Source of the DNA: Thiotrichaceae bacterium UBA973
GTDB taxonomy: Bacteria > Pseudomonadota > Gammaproteobacteria > Eutrophobiales > Eutrophobiaceae
Reading direction: 5' to 3'
Length of the DNA stretch: 64,000 nucleotides
Assembly: GCA_002292815.1 (NCBI GenBank)
Contig: DBBX01000027.1
Span: 1-64,000, forward strand
A program made the position numbers and the translations under genes. This document shows, piece by piece, positions 8,876 to 17,462 of the stretch; the stretch's first letter is position 1, and every line of letters begins with the position of its first letter. A model generated the notes under the pieces. That model searched no databases. It was not told the DNA's origin and worked only from the letters and a program-made list of their open reading frames with translations.

Positions 8876-9445
8876 GTGAAATTAAATCATCTAAAAATCA
8901 TGACTTTTGTATCCGGCTTACTGTTGCCTTTATCAGTTTTTGCTGATGATCATACCGTTTTTCCAGAACTGATTATAAAGTCGCATCTGGCACCCAAAAG
9001 TGATATCGGTAGTTTATCTAATTACTGCTTCTACCCAATGGATGATATAGAAAGTCAGCATATAATCACAATACATCCCGATCTGGAAAAGTGGCTAAAA
9101 ACAGATATCGCCAGCACTATGCAAGAAAAAAATTACACTGAAGTTCCAAACTATCAATGCGAACTTCAAATTGGCTATGCTATACATATTAGGGAGCAAG
9201 CCATGCTACATGCACCCAGGATTAACCACAGTAAAGTATTGGCCGAAAGAATAGAACTGATTCCAGAACGAACATTAATAATACATGCGCATGATTTACA
9301 TAGGAACAAAACACTTTGGATAGGTTCTGCAGAAGAGGTCATCTTCGATGATGATCGAGCGCTACAAAGTCCAGAAAAAATACAGTCTAGATTTAAAAAA
9401 TCCGTATATAAAATGTTTAAACGATTTCCAAATCGAGAGAGATAA
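8876..9445 (+). CDS. Secreted DUF4136-like protein
   Basis: A 189-residue protein from a GTG start with GGAG eight bases upstream. It has a signal peptide (LNHLKIMTFVSGLLLPLSVFA-DDH). The body resembles the DUF4136 fold: a YCFYPMDD start strand, an IHPDLEKWLKTDIASTMQEKNYTEV helix-turn, the QIGYAIHI strand, and LIIHAHDLHRNKTLWIGSA near residue 145, equivalent to the family's D-L-W-x-G segment. No lipobox is visible, so it is likely soluble in the periplasm. Function is unknown. It stands alone between a divergent gene and a convergent one. Confidence 0.6.
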   Translation: MKLNHLKIMTFVSGLLLPLSVFADDHTVFPELIIKSHLAPKSDIGSLSNYCFYPMDDIESQHIITIHPDLEKWLKTDIASTMQEKNYTEVPNYQCELQIGYAIHIREQAMLHAPRINHSKVLAERIELIPERTLIIHAHDLHRNKTLWIGSAEEVIFDDDRALQSPEKIQSRFKKSVYKMFKRFPNRER

Positions 9446-9564
9446 ACTTCAATTTATTCCTTTCGCTTTCGTAAAACGGGTATAAATTACTTATTTCGAA
9501 GATAAATGATGTGACAAAATTCATGATTGCTTATCTGTCGAAATAGACGAAGACCCCTTAAGAT

Positions 9565-11262
9565 TCATTTAAAAATATCTTGGCCTAGTACACGATATAT
9601 TTCGTCAACTGATGATTTTCCATTATCAATTGCCTCTTTACCAAGCACTGAGAATGTTCGCATTCCAGAGGCTATCGCAATTTCCTTAAGCTTCTCTTTA
9701 GGTTCATTTCGTCTGACTGCGTCAGCGAAATTAGAATCAGTGGACACTAATTCAAGCAGTGGAAGCCGGCCTTGGTAGCCTGTGAAGTTACAGTGTTCAC
9801 AACCAATAGGATGTATAAGCCTAGATGATGGATGGATACTTTTATACTTTATTTCCAGCTCACTGGAATCAACCGCTTCATCTGATGCACAATGTTGGCA
9901 AAGACCTCTTGCCAGCCTTTGTGCAGAGAGACCTGCTAATGCATCTGCAAGAATTGATGCACTAATACCTAAATCTAATAATCTGGGCACTGTAGTAACC
10001 GCATCTCTTGTATGTAATGTACTTAAAACAAAGTGCCCGGTTAATGCTGCTTTCAATGCAATCTCAGCCGTTTCTTCATCTCGTATTTCTCCAACCAATA
10101 CCACATCTGGGTCCTGACGGAGCAATGCTCTTAAGCTACTTGCAAAGGTAAGACCCTGCGCTTGGTTAACATTAACCTGGGCAATACCGTCTATTTGATA
10201 TTCAACTGGGTCTTCAATTGTCACTAAACAACGTTCAAACGAATTTAATTCTTTAAGAGCAGCATATAACGTCGACGTTTTTCCCGAGCCCGTTGGACCC
10301 GTTACAAGAAACACCCCTGATTGATAAGAGATTATATCTTTTAATTTTATTAATTCTTGCTCAGCAATACCTAAATTATCAAGTGACTTGGCAGATGAGT
10401 CTGTAATTAATCTAATGACCGCCTTTTCTCCACCACTGACAGGAAGCACAGATAATCTCATTTCTATACGACCGTCTCCAGACTTAAGACTCGAACTACC
10501 ATCTTGGGCAATAAGTTTGGTACCAATATCAAGTCTGAAAACAGCTTTTATACGCTGCATAATTTGTGCGTATACCACTCCGGGTAGCGTAGAAATACGT
10601 TGTAATAAGCCATCCACCCGGTATCGAACTATCCCCCCCTCTACAAAGGGCTCAATATGTATATCACTTGCGTTGAGTTCAGCAGCTTCCACAATCATTT
10701 TATTTACTATTTGAACAATAACCGAATCTGAAACTTGAGTATTGGTACTCTCTAAATTATTCATTCCTCCATATTCAGAGTCAGGATGAATGTTGGCAGA
10801 TTTAGAAACTGTATCTCGTGAAAGTTTTCCATAGCCGATAGTTATCCATTCTTCAATATCGTTGGGTGTCGCAATTGATATTTTTATATTATGACCTGAC
10901 GTAAATCCAAGCGCAGAAATCATATCGCGATTTACCGGAGTGGCTGTCGCGATGGTCAATGTTTTTCCAGAACATGTTAGTGGGCAGACCAAATATCGTC
11001 GTGCGATGCGCTCGGGGACTAATGAAATAGCAACGGTATCGATATCATCATTTGATGCGACTGGGTAACCCAGATTACTAGCAATTTTTTCACAAAGTTC
11101 TTTTTCTGTAACGTTAATCAAGGCGGCAACTTTTTTCCATGCCGTTTTGGCATCGCTGGATAATAACGTCTTCAAGTTTTCTTGGTTTGCCGAGTAAACT
11201 TCTTCTCCGATAAGCTTAATTAACCAAGCATGCGGTGAATCTAAATTCTGTTTAATAGCCAT
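9565..11262 (-). CDS. GspE/PilB-type secretion or pilus assembly ATPase
   Basis: A 565-residue cytosolic hexameric ATPase that powers type IV pilus or type II-like extension. An N-terminal MshEN-like domain (about residues 50-140) is followed by the N2 domain (ASDIHIEP near 199) and the ATPase core: Walker A GPTGSGKT at 322-329, Asp box EDPVEYQIDGIAQVNV, Walker B with VLVGEIRD near 388, and His box TLHTRDA near 415. A tetracysteine zinc site (CQHC at about 455 and CEHC at about 484) is the PulE/PilB hallmark. It is downstream of a single-TM protein and a prepilin in the same direction. No platform protein or secretin gene is in the window. Confidence 0.9.
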   Translation of the reverse strand: MAIKQNLDSPHAWLIKLIGEEVYSANQENLKTLLSSDAKTAWKKVAALINVTEKELCEKIASNLGYPVASNDDIDTVAISLVPERIARRYLVCPLTCSGKTLTIATATPVNRDMISALGFTSGHNIKISIATPNDIEEWITIGYGKLSRDTVSKSANIHPDSEYGGMNNLESTNTQVSDSVIVQIVNKMIVEAAELNASDIHIEPFVEGGIVRYRVDGLLQRISTLPGVVYAQIMQRIKAVFRLDIGTKLIAQDGSSSLKSGDGRIEMRLSVLPVSGGEKAVIRLITDSSAKSLDNLGIAEQELIKLKDIISYQSGVFLVTGPTGSGKTSTLYAALKELNSFERCLVTIEDPVEYQIDGIAQVNVNQAQGLTFASSLRALLRQDPDVVLVGEIRDEETAEIALKAALTGHFVLSTLHTRDAVTTVPRLLDLGISASILADALAGLSAQRLARGLCQHCASDEAVDSSELEIKYKSIHPSSRLIHPIGCEHCNFTGYQGRLPLLELVSTDSNFADAVRRNEPKEKLKEIAIASGMRTFSVLGKEAIDNGKSSVDEIYRVLGQDIFK

Positions 11263-11273
11263 AGAATTTCATG

Positions 11274-11726
11274 CTAAAGCACACTGATAGTACTAGAACC
11301 ATCTCGCAAAACTAATCGACCTTCACTTGAAGTCATCTGCAGCTCAAAATGATCATTATTAGTCTTCGCGTATTCAATACCCAACGAACGACCCAAATCA
11401 CTGGGAAGGTCCTTTGGTAGTTTTCCATTTTCCAGACGATACTGTTCTATTTCTTCTGCCACAATTAACATCGCAACCCTAGACCCAGATTCCATATCTC
11501 TGTTTTTTCCGACAGGATGAGGGGTGACATAGCTTGGTGCTCTAAGCACAATAAGGACAAGAAGTATGGCAATAGACACAAAAAGAACCCATGGCGGTGT
11601 AGTATGATTCTTTGAAACAACCGACTTTGTTTTTGATGTGGGTTTCTCAATTTGTTTCATCGCCTGCTCGATATCTTCCCCCCAACTACTGGATGAGCTG
11701 ACTTTATTTTCAGGTTTATTATTCAT
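11274..11726 (-). CDS. Single-TM protein of the pilus-type cluster
   Basis: A 150-residue protein with about 47 cytosolic polar residues (Ser/Lys/Thr-rich), one transmembrane helix (PWVLFVSIAILLVLIVLRAP, about 48-67) and an external domain of about 80 residues containing MLIVAEEIEQYRLENGKLPKDLPSDLG. That last stretch resembles the alpha1-to-beta transition of type IV pseudopilins (E-x-Y-x-x-x-x-G-x-L-P), although there is no prepilin cleavage motif. It starts 72 bases after the prepilin and ends 11 bases before the ATPase gene, so it is probably cotranscribed with both. A membrane partner of the pilin or ATPase is an inference. Confidence 0.6.
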   Translation of the reverse strand: MNNKPENKVSSSSSWGEDIEQAMKQIEKPTSKTKSVVSKNHTTPPWVLFVSIAILLVLIVLRAPSYVTPHPVGKNRDMESGSRVAMLIVAEEIEQYRLENGKLPKDLPSDLGRSLGIEYAKTNNDHFELQMTSSEGRLVLRDGSSTISVL

Positions 11727-11798
11727 AATAATCTCAAATTTATAATTTTACTGAATGTTAATAAGCACAATGATGTATCTAGATAATTGAAATTAATA

Positions 11799-12299
11799 TT
11801 ATTCTAAACTCAGAATAATGACGTCTTTGATCATCCAATTATGTTTTTGCTTCGTTATATGATCAAATGCATGTAATAATTTTCTTGCGTGATCAGTTCT
11901 AGCCAGTGCATATAACACAGGCACCGGCTTATCTTTTACATTAATAACATCGTTTCTGGGAACATTCCTTTTACGCAAATTAGACCAAAACAAGATACCT
12001 TCTCCAAAATATAATTGGTCATGCTGACTAAATGCGGGAGGTGCTTTTCCCATGCCTGGACTCTTATATTCAGATACATCAGAATTAAGAGTAAGACCTT
12101 CTATTTCTATAGACTCTTTATATAACAGTCTAATTTCATGTACATTTACTAATAATTGTGCAGCCTTAGCTTCATAATAATAACGTTGCATACCAGGTGC
12201 AGAAACTGCTGCTAAAATTCCAATTATCGAGACCGCAATCATCAGTTCAATAAGAGTGAAACCATTACTTTTTCTAATATGAGAATGCCTAAACCGCAT
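11799..12299 (-). CDS. Prepilin-type N-terminal cleavage protein (pseudopilin)
   Basis: A 166-residue type IV pilin-like protein. The start has a strong AGGAGAT site. A 12-residue basic leader ends in Gly, followed by the prepilin peptidase motif G-FTLIELM with Glu5, and a hydrophobic helix (IAVSIIGILAAVSAPGMQRYY). The globular part has no cysteine pair, unlike the second pilin in this window. It contains FGEGILFWSNLRKRNVPRNDV and ends with KHNWMIKDVIILSLE. It is probably a minor pilin or pseudopilin working with the ATPase two genes downstream. No close subfamily is recognised. Confidence 0.85.
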   Translation of the reverse strand: MRFRHSHIRKSNGFTLIELMIAVSIIGILAAVSAPGMQRYYYEAKAAQLLVNVHEIRLLYKESIEIEGLTLNSDVSEYKSPGMGKAPPAFSQHDQLYFGEGILFWSNLRKRNVPRNDVINVKDKPVPVLYALARTDHARKLLHAFDHITKQKHNWMIKDVIILSLE

Positions 12300-12365
12300 T
12301 AAAAATATCTCCTAGTATATCAATAGTTGCTTTAATTTTATTGCTGCCTGATGACGTTATAGTTG

Positions 12366-13277
12366 TTATCTTAAAAGATATTGACTAAGCCATCCACTAG
12401 CAGCTGAGCTCGATTTATCAAATGATTTGATATAGGCATCAAAATGTCCACCATCCAACACGACGAGTTGTTTTGGTTCACGCGCTGTTTCATAAGCAGC
12501 AAAAGCCAAATCAGAAACAGTAAGCACATCATCGCGTGCCACTAACATTAAAAGAGGCGTTGGGCTGATTGATGGTATATAAATTCCCGGTTCATATTCA
12601 ATGAACATTTCCACGGAGCGAAGTGTGACTTCATTTTTCCAGGAAGGGGCGCGTTTATCATGCGTTTCTGTAAACCATTGCCATGAATCCGCAGTGGGTA
12701 GTGCCGCAGGTGCCTGAGGTTGTTCATCCGGTGAAGAAACTACCGGAATCATCGCCGGCTCATCTCCCGCATAACGTGCGGCACGATCAGCATCAAACAT
12801 GCCGCGAAGACCATCCCAAATATCTGCGCGAATCAGCCGACGTGCATTCTCAATCCCCGAGATAATAGGAACCTGAGAGACAACACATTTAACACGCTTA
12901 TCAATTGCGCCGACAACCAGAACGTGCCCGCCACTATAGCTTGAACCAAAAATACCGATGCGATTTTCATCGATCTCGGCTAACGATCCCACATAAGTGA
13001 TGGCATCACGGTAGTCACGCACCTGTTGCCACGGGTCAATTTCCTGCCTTGGCTCACCATCGCTTGCACCAAAATTACGATTATCAAAAACAAGTGCGGC
13101 CATGCCCGCAGCAGCAAAGACTTCACCATACTTATCAAGATACATTTCTTTAACTGCAGAATAACCATGAGCCATGACAATGGCCGGGGCAGCACCCTTA
13201 GCATCATCGGGTTGATACAACCAACCACGCAGAGTGATGTTATCTCCTGTTGTAAACTCTACATCTTTCCGCTGCAT
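12366..13277 (-). CDS. Alpha/beta hydrolase (YcjY/dienelactone hydrolase-like)
   Basis: A 303-residue cytosolic serine hydrolase. It begins with a substrate-side strand set (VEFTTGDNITLRGWLYQP), then the oxyanion motif MAHGYSAVKEM, FDNRNFGASDG, the nucleophile elbow GIFGSSYSGG (catalytic Ser in SYSGG, near residue 120), an Asp in LMLVARDDVLT, and a C-terminal His in VVLDGGHFDAY. A helical cap lies at about 140-215. The architecture matches YcjY-type peptidase/esterase proteins. The substrate cannot be told. It sits between two pilin genes but has no evident role in pili. There is no signal peptide. Confidence 0.85.
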   Translation of the reverse strand: MQRKDVEFTTGDNITLRGWLYQPDDAKGAAPAIVMAHGYSAVKEMYLDKYGEVFAAAGMAALVFDNRNFGASDGEPRQEIDPWQQVRDYRDAITYVGSLAEIDENRIGIFGSSYSGGHVLVVGAIDKRVKCVVSQVPIISGIENARRLIRADIWDGLRGMFDADRAARYAGDEPAMIPVVSSPDEQPQAPAALPTADSWQWFTETHDKRAPSWKNEVTLRSVEMFIEYEPGIYIPSISPTPLLMLVARDDVLTVSDLAFAAYETAREPKQLVVLDGGHFDAYIKSFDKSSSAASGWLSQYLLR

Positions 13278-13307
13278 AAACTTTTCTCATTAAGAAATTT
13301 TGATGGT

Positions 13308-13430
13308 TTACTTCTGCTGCCATGATAAGAACATCATCATGACGGAATAGCGTAACAATAAGGAAACAATCGCTACCAATGCATACATGCCCTGTGTTCT
13401 ATTATATTGATAACTTAATAGACTAAGCAT
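13308..13430 (-). pseudogene. Diverged duplicate of the ubiB 3' end
   Basis: On the minus strand an ATG-started frame of 40 codons ends in MMMFLSWQQK and stop. Intact ubiB, 696 bases further right, ends in MMLLYLSWQQK and stop. The two tails also align upstream (QGMYALVAIVSLLLRYS against HGVLASVPIVSWLLGFS), and the DNA is recognisably similar over about 110 bases, including the shared block at the stop codon. Only the last transmembrane helix of UbiB is represented, so this is a leftover of a duplication and not a working kinase-like protein. The 40-residue peptide could still be translated. A pilin gene lies between the two copies. Confidence 0.75.
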
Positions 13431-13453
13431 TGTATATCTTGTTAACGAGCTGT

Positions 13454-13966
13454 TTATTTACAGCTTGCCGGCAAGTAACTCTTGTCAACAAAACTACCAC
13501 CACTATGGCCAATTTCGCTTGGATGAATACAACGCCACTTTAGTCCGCTGGACTCGGCTACAGCTAAAAAATAAAAAGCGGTAGAATAATGTCCTAATTT
13601 ACTGAGGTTAAGTTGAACGCCGATATAACCTTGATTACCTGTATGGCTTATATTACGTAAGTGCCAGCTTATATATTCTACTATTTCACCATTAACATTC
13701 GGATGGTCAATACCCGCTTCTGCATTACCTGACGGCAGACGACCATTTGTATCGTAATATTCTGTTATCTTTAACTTATAATGTTCAGCAAATATCATTC
13801 CATCTGAGATTTTTGCTTTCACTATATAACGTTCATATTCGGGTAAAACAAGTGTACTAAGAATTCCAATGATAGCGACGGTTATCATTAGTTCAATTAG
13901 CGTAAAGCCTTTTTTATTTAATATCGTTTTATTTTTTCTTGTTTTAATCCAAAATAAACCATTCAT
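13454..13966 (-). CDS. Type IV pilin (major-pilin-like)
   Basis: A 170-residue prepilin with a very strong ribosome site (GAGGGGG six bases before the ATG). The leader is unusually long (19 residues, MNGLFWIKTRKNKTILNKK) before G-FTLIELM, where Glu5 and the hydrophobic helix are intact. The C-terminal region has Cys in RCIHPSEIG and in LPASCK, the disulfide-bounded D-region typical of PilA-type major pilins. It lies between ubiB and a duplicated ubiB tail, away from any pil assembly operon in the window, so it may be a mobile or variant pilin locus. Confidence 0.88.
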   Translation of the reverse strand: MNGLFWIKTRKNKTILNKKGFTLIELMITVAIIGILSTLVLPEYERYIVKAKISDGMIFAEHYKLKITEYYDTNGRLPSGNAEAGIDHPNVNGEIVEYISWHLRNISHTGNQGYIGVQLNLSKLGHYSTAFYFLAVAESSGLKWRCIHPSEIGHSGGSFVDKSYLPASCK

Positions 13967-14003
13967 TTAAACCCCCTCAGCATAATATATTCAAAATTAA
14001 TAA

Positions 14004-15662
14004 TTACTTCTGTTGCCACGACAAATATAGCAACATCATTCCGGAAAAACCTAATAACCAGGAGACAATGGGTACCGATGCAAGGACACCATGTGTTGTA
14101 TTATCAAGCGCATAAATAATCGAGGCAGATAATAAGAACCCTGAGCCGACAACGGCCATTACCGTGCTGCGATTATAGACCTTCATTTCCTGGCGCAGGT
14201 GATGTATTTCTTCTGATTTGTTTTCCATTTCTATCTTGCCATCATGGATTTGATCTAATACATCAAGCGCTCGATTAGGTAAGTCAGGTAGACGATCAAT
14301 AAGCTTCGGGATATTGAGCTTCGCTCCTTTCAATAATCCTTTTGCGCCGATGCGTTCACCCATCCAACGTTCTAGTTGCGGTCGCGCAGTTTTCCATAGA
14401 TCGAGTTCTGGATAAAGTTGTCTACCTATGCCTTCAATATTAATGATCGTTTTTTGCAACATGATCAATTGCGGCATGATCTCAACATTAAATCGTCGTG
14501 CAATTTGAATGAGCCGCTGTAATAACTCACCAAATGATATTTCATGCATTGGTCGAACGAGCAGTGGCTCACAAACAGTACGTATAGCTGATTCAAGTTC
14601 GTCTAAACGTGTCCCTTTTGGCACCCAGCCTGATTCTATATGTAATGCAGCGACACGATGATAATTGCGATTTAAAAATGCAATAAAGTTATCTGCCAGG
14701 TAGCGTTGATCAAACTCGGTTAATGAACACATGATGCCGAAGTCAATAACCTTAACCTGCGCTGGAATACCGCCTGCTGCAGGCGTCACAAAGATATTGC
14801 CCGGATGCATGTCAGCATGAAAAAAGTTATCACGAAAGACTTGCGTGAAAAATATCTCAACACCATATTCAGCGAGCCATTTCAAATCAACTCCCGCGGC
14901 TTCTAGTTCATCCGTATTACGTACTGAGAGTCCGGTTACTCGCTCCATAGCCAATACATTGCGCCGTGTTAATTCCCAATTTATCTCTGGAACATAGTAT
15001 CGATCTTCTTTATCAAAATTACGACGTAGCTGAGAAGCATTAGCCGCCTCTCTTTGTAAATCAAGTTCGTTCAGCAGCGTCTTTTCAAATTCAGCCACCA
15101 CGCCAGTGAACCGTAAGGATTTACCTTTGCGATAATATCTTTCTCCTTTCTCTGCAAGGAGATGCAGTAAACTCAGATCTTTACGGATAAGGGTTTCAAT
15201 ATCAGGGCGAATAACCTTGATAATAAAATCACGACCATCTTTCAGCGTTGCGCGATGAACCTGTGCGACTGAGGCTGAGGCCAACGGCGTCTCATCAAAT
15301 TCCAGAAACACCTCGTTGAGATCACATTCGTAGGCATCTTCAATAATCTTGCGTGCAACCTTTCCAGAAAATGGTGCAACAGCATCTTGTAACTTGGCAA
15401 ACTCGTTCGCAATGTCTTCTGGTATCAGATCACGCCGTGTCGATAATATTTGTCCTAACTTGACATAGATAGGTCCTAATTCTTCCAACATTAAACGCAT
15501 TCGTCGCGCACGTGGCTCTTTTTTTCTACCAAACCAGTTCCAGGGAAAGATATAAAACAGGAAACGTACTGGTCGAAATAAATGCGTGGCAAAAATAAAC
15601 TCATCCAGACCGTATTTTATCAATACTCTTTGAATAGCTAATAAACGAGGTATCTGTTCCAT
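14004..15662 (-). CDS. ubiB: ABC1/ADCK-type ubiquinone biosynthesis protein UbiB
   Basis: An atypical kinase-like ATPase needed for ubiquinone synthesis at the inner membrane. The 552 residues carry the family's LGPIYVKLGQILSTRRDLIP (KxGQ motif, near residue 72), the Ala-rich loop ASASVAQVHRA, the catalytic FRDNFFHADMHPGNIFV and the VIDFGIM metal motif. Two transmembrane helices close the protein (about 500-550). It starts four bases after ubiJ, in the conserved ubiE-ubiJ-ubiB operon. Its last 40 or so codons have a diverged second copy beyond the neighbouring pilin gene. Confidence 0.96.
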   Translation of the reverse strand: MEQIPRLLAIQRVLIKYGLDEFIFATHLFRPVRFLFYIFPWNWFGRKKEPRARRMRLMLEELGPIYVKLGQILSTRRDLIPEDIANEFAKLQDAVAPFSGKVARKIIEDAYECDLNEVFLEFDETPLASASVAQVHRATLKDGRDFIIKVIRPDIETLIRKDLSLLHLLAEKGERYYRKGKSLRFTGVVAEFEKTLLNELDLQREAANASQLRRNFDKEDRYYVPEINWELTRRNVLAMERVTGLSVRNTDELEAAGVDLKWLAEYGVEIFFTQVFRDNFFHADMHPGNIFVTPAAGGIPAQVKVIDFGIMCSLTEFDQRYLADNFIAFLNRNYHRVAALHIESGWVPKGTRLDELESAIRTVCEPLLVRPMHEISFGELLQRLIQIARRFNVEIMPQLIMLQKTIINIEGIGRQLYPELDLWKTARPQLERWMGERIGAKGLLKGAKLNIPKLIDRLPDLPNRALDVLDQIHDGKIEMENKSEEIHHLRQEMKVYNRSTVMAVVGSGFLLSASIIYALDNTTHGVLASVPIVSWLLGFSGMMLLYLSWQQK

Positions 15663-15665
15663 AGA

Positions 15666-16310
15666 CTAACTACCCTGCTCTTGTTTGTTTAATTTTACTT
15701 CAAGTTTATTAATTCGTTGAGAGAGTCGATCTACATCTTCTCTAAGGATGTCGACTTCGTTACAAAACTCTTCGACTAATAAATCATCCGGCAGCATATC
15801 AGTCTCAAAACGCAGATATTCACTCATATCCAGTGCTAATGTTTTACCGGCATCAGTAGCGACTCGACTAGTATTACGAAAAAATTTTCCGAGCTGATAG
15901 GCAACACTGTCACCAACCCATTTAGAAAGAGGTTCTTCAAGATCAATCTCAATATTTTGCATAATCGACTGAAACCGTTGGGCAAGACCGATATCACCAA
16001 TCACTTGCATATCAGTTGGTAAACTAGCATTGCCTTGCTTCGACGAGGCTAACATCATGATGAAATTTGTTGGCGTGCCTTTAATTAATACATCCGCCTT
16101 GTCTTCATAAGCCGAGTTAATTTTAAGGCCTTCAATAGCGGGGAATAAAAACACCGTCAGACCGGTATTGCTAAACTCAAATGCAATGACCTTACCTTCA
16201 AGTTTTGCTAATGCATGAAGCGTTTCCTCATCGAGACTCAACGCCTTATTAACCAGCTTTGTTACCTGTCTTATCCAGGCGGGTGCTTTGTCATCAATGA
16301 CAGCACTCAT
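15666..16310 (-). CDS. ubiJ: Ubiquinone biosynthesis accessory factor UbiJ (SCP2 domain)
   Basis: A lipid-binding scaffold protein of the soluble Ubi complex that holds ubiquinone intermediates. The 214 residues have an SCP2-like domain (about 10-120, with the strands VIAFEFSNTGLTVFLFP and ADVLIKGTPTNFIMML) and a C-terminal coiled coil (DILREDVDRLSQRINKLEVK, about 185-210). Its start overlaps the ubiE stop by four bases, so translation is probably coupled, and ubiB follows after four bases. Confidence 0.92.
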   Translation of the reverse strand: MSAVIDDKAPAWIRQVTKLVNKALSLDEETLHALAKLEGKVIAFEFSNTGLTVFLFPAIEGLKINSAYEDKADVLIKGTPTNFIMMLASSKQGNASLPTDMQVIGDIGLAQRFQSIMQNIEIDLEEPLSKWVGDSVAYQLGKFFRNTSRVATDAGKTLALDMSEYLRFETDMLPDDLLVEEFCNEVDILREDVDRLSQRINKLEVKLNKQEQGS

Positions 16311-17056
16311 AACTTATAACCGCGATGGATAGCTACGACACCACCAGTGAGATTATGATATTGAATTTTTTCAAAGCCGACCTTCATCATCATCGACGCC
16401 AGGGTGTCTTGGTCAGGATGCATACGGATTGACTCGACCAGGTATTGATAGCTCGCTTCATCATTAGCAACGACTTTACCAAACTGCGGTATCAACTTGA
16501 ATGAATATTCATCATAGAGTTTATCCAACACCGGTATAACGACCTTTGAAAACTCAAGAATCACTAATTGTGATCCATATTTTAGCTTACTGTACATGGA
16601 ACGTAACGCTGCTTCTTTATCAGTCACATTACGTAATCCAAAGGCAATCGTTATACAATCAAAACTGTTATCCTCAAAGGGCAATGACTCTGCATTAGCC
16701 TGAACATAATCAATACCTTTGATAACACCTTTGTCTATAAACCGGTCGCGTCCCTGTTGTAACATATCGGCATTGATGTCACATAATGTCACCCTTCCAT
16801 CATCACCCAACTGCTTATGGATTAAACTTGCTATATCACCAGTACCACCAGCGAGGTCCAGCACATGAAAGTTTTTTCTAATAGCGCACAAATGTACTGC
16901 TTTACGCTTCCACAAGCGGTGCACACCAAATGACATAACGTCATTCATCAAATCATATTCAGAGGCTACTGATGTGAAGACATCGGCAACTCGACCAGCC
17001 TTCTCCTTAGTAGCGACTTTTTCAAAACCAAAGTCTGTTGTTGTTTTCTCAGTCAT
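16307..17056 (-). CDS. ubiE: Ubiquinone/menaquinone C-methyltransferase UbiE
   Basis: SAM-dependent C-methyltransferase of the ubiquinone (and, in some bacteria, menaquinone) pathway. The 249 residues show the family signatures YDLMNDVMSFGVHRLWKRKAV near residue 35, the SAM-binding LDLAGGTGDIA, and IAFGLRNVTDKEAAL. The C-terminus ends in GGVVAIHRGYK, as in typical UbiE. The gene overlaps the upstream DUF971 gene by eight bases and the downstream ubiJ by four, so this is a tight operon. Confidence 0.97.
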   Translation of the reverse strand: MTEKTTTDFGFEKVATKEKAGRVADVFTSVASEYDLMNDVMSFGVHRLWKRKAVHLCAIRKNFHVLDLAGGTGDIASLIHKQLGDDGRVTLCDINADMLQQGRDRFIDKGVIKGIDYVQANAESLPFEDNSFDCITIAFGLRNVTDKEAALRSMYSKLKYGSQLVILEFSKVVIPVLDKLYDEYSFKLIPQFGKVVANDEASYQYLVESIRMHPDQDTLASMMMKVGFEKIQYHNLTGGVVAIHRGYKL

Positions 17057-17420
17057 TCAGTTGGCGTGTATGTCCGGCCTGTTTTAAGGCCTCCAAATAA
17101 TCTGTCCAGTAATTATCTTTTGCTTCACCCAGTTCATAAAGATATTCCCAAGTATAAAGCCCTGTCTTATGGCCATCATCGAAAACCAGCTTAACAGCAT
17201 AATTGCCGACAGGTTCTATCTCGTTAATATTGACGTTTTCTTTGCCTACTTGTAAGACTTCTTGTCCTGGTCCATGCCCTTTGACATCGGCAGAAGGAGA
17301 GTAAACGCGCAAATATTCACAAGACAGTTCAAATTTAGCCCCATCATCGTATTCGATCTCGAGCACGCGGGATTTCTGATGTAAGTTTATTGAAGACGGG
17401 CTTCGTTTGGCTGCTGACAT
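17049..17420 (-). CDS. DUF971 family protein
   Basis: A 123-residue soluble protein of the DUF971 family, which shares its fold with the N-terminal domain of gamma-butyrobetaine hydroxylase. Visible features are LEIEYDDGAKFELSCEYLRVYSPSA, then GNYAVKLVFDDGHKTGLYTWEYLYELG. This gene regularly sits between hslU and ubiE in gammaproteobacteria, as it does here (42 bases after hslU, eight-base overlap with ubiE). The biochemical role is not established. A link to iron-sulfur or quinone metabolism is only suggested by context. Confidence 0.9.
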   Translation of the reverse strand: MSAAKRSPSSINLHQKSRVLEIEYDDGAKFELSCEYLRVYSPSADVKGHGPGQEVLQVGKENVNINEIEPVGNYAVKLVFDDGHKTGLYTWEYLYELGEAKDNYWTDYLEALKQAGHTRQLND

Positions 17421-17462
17421 AATTTATTTAATTGTTATTAATTTTAAATGTTACTTTCCAAG

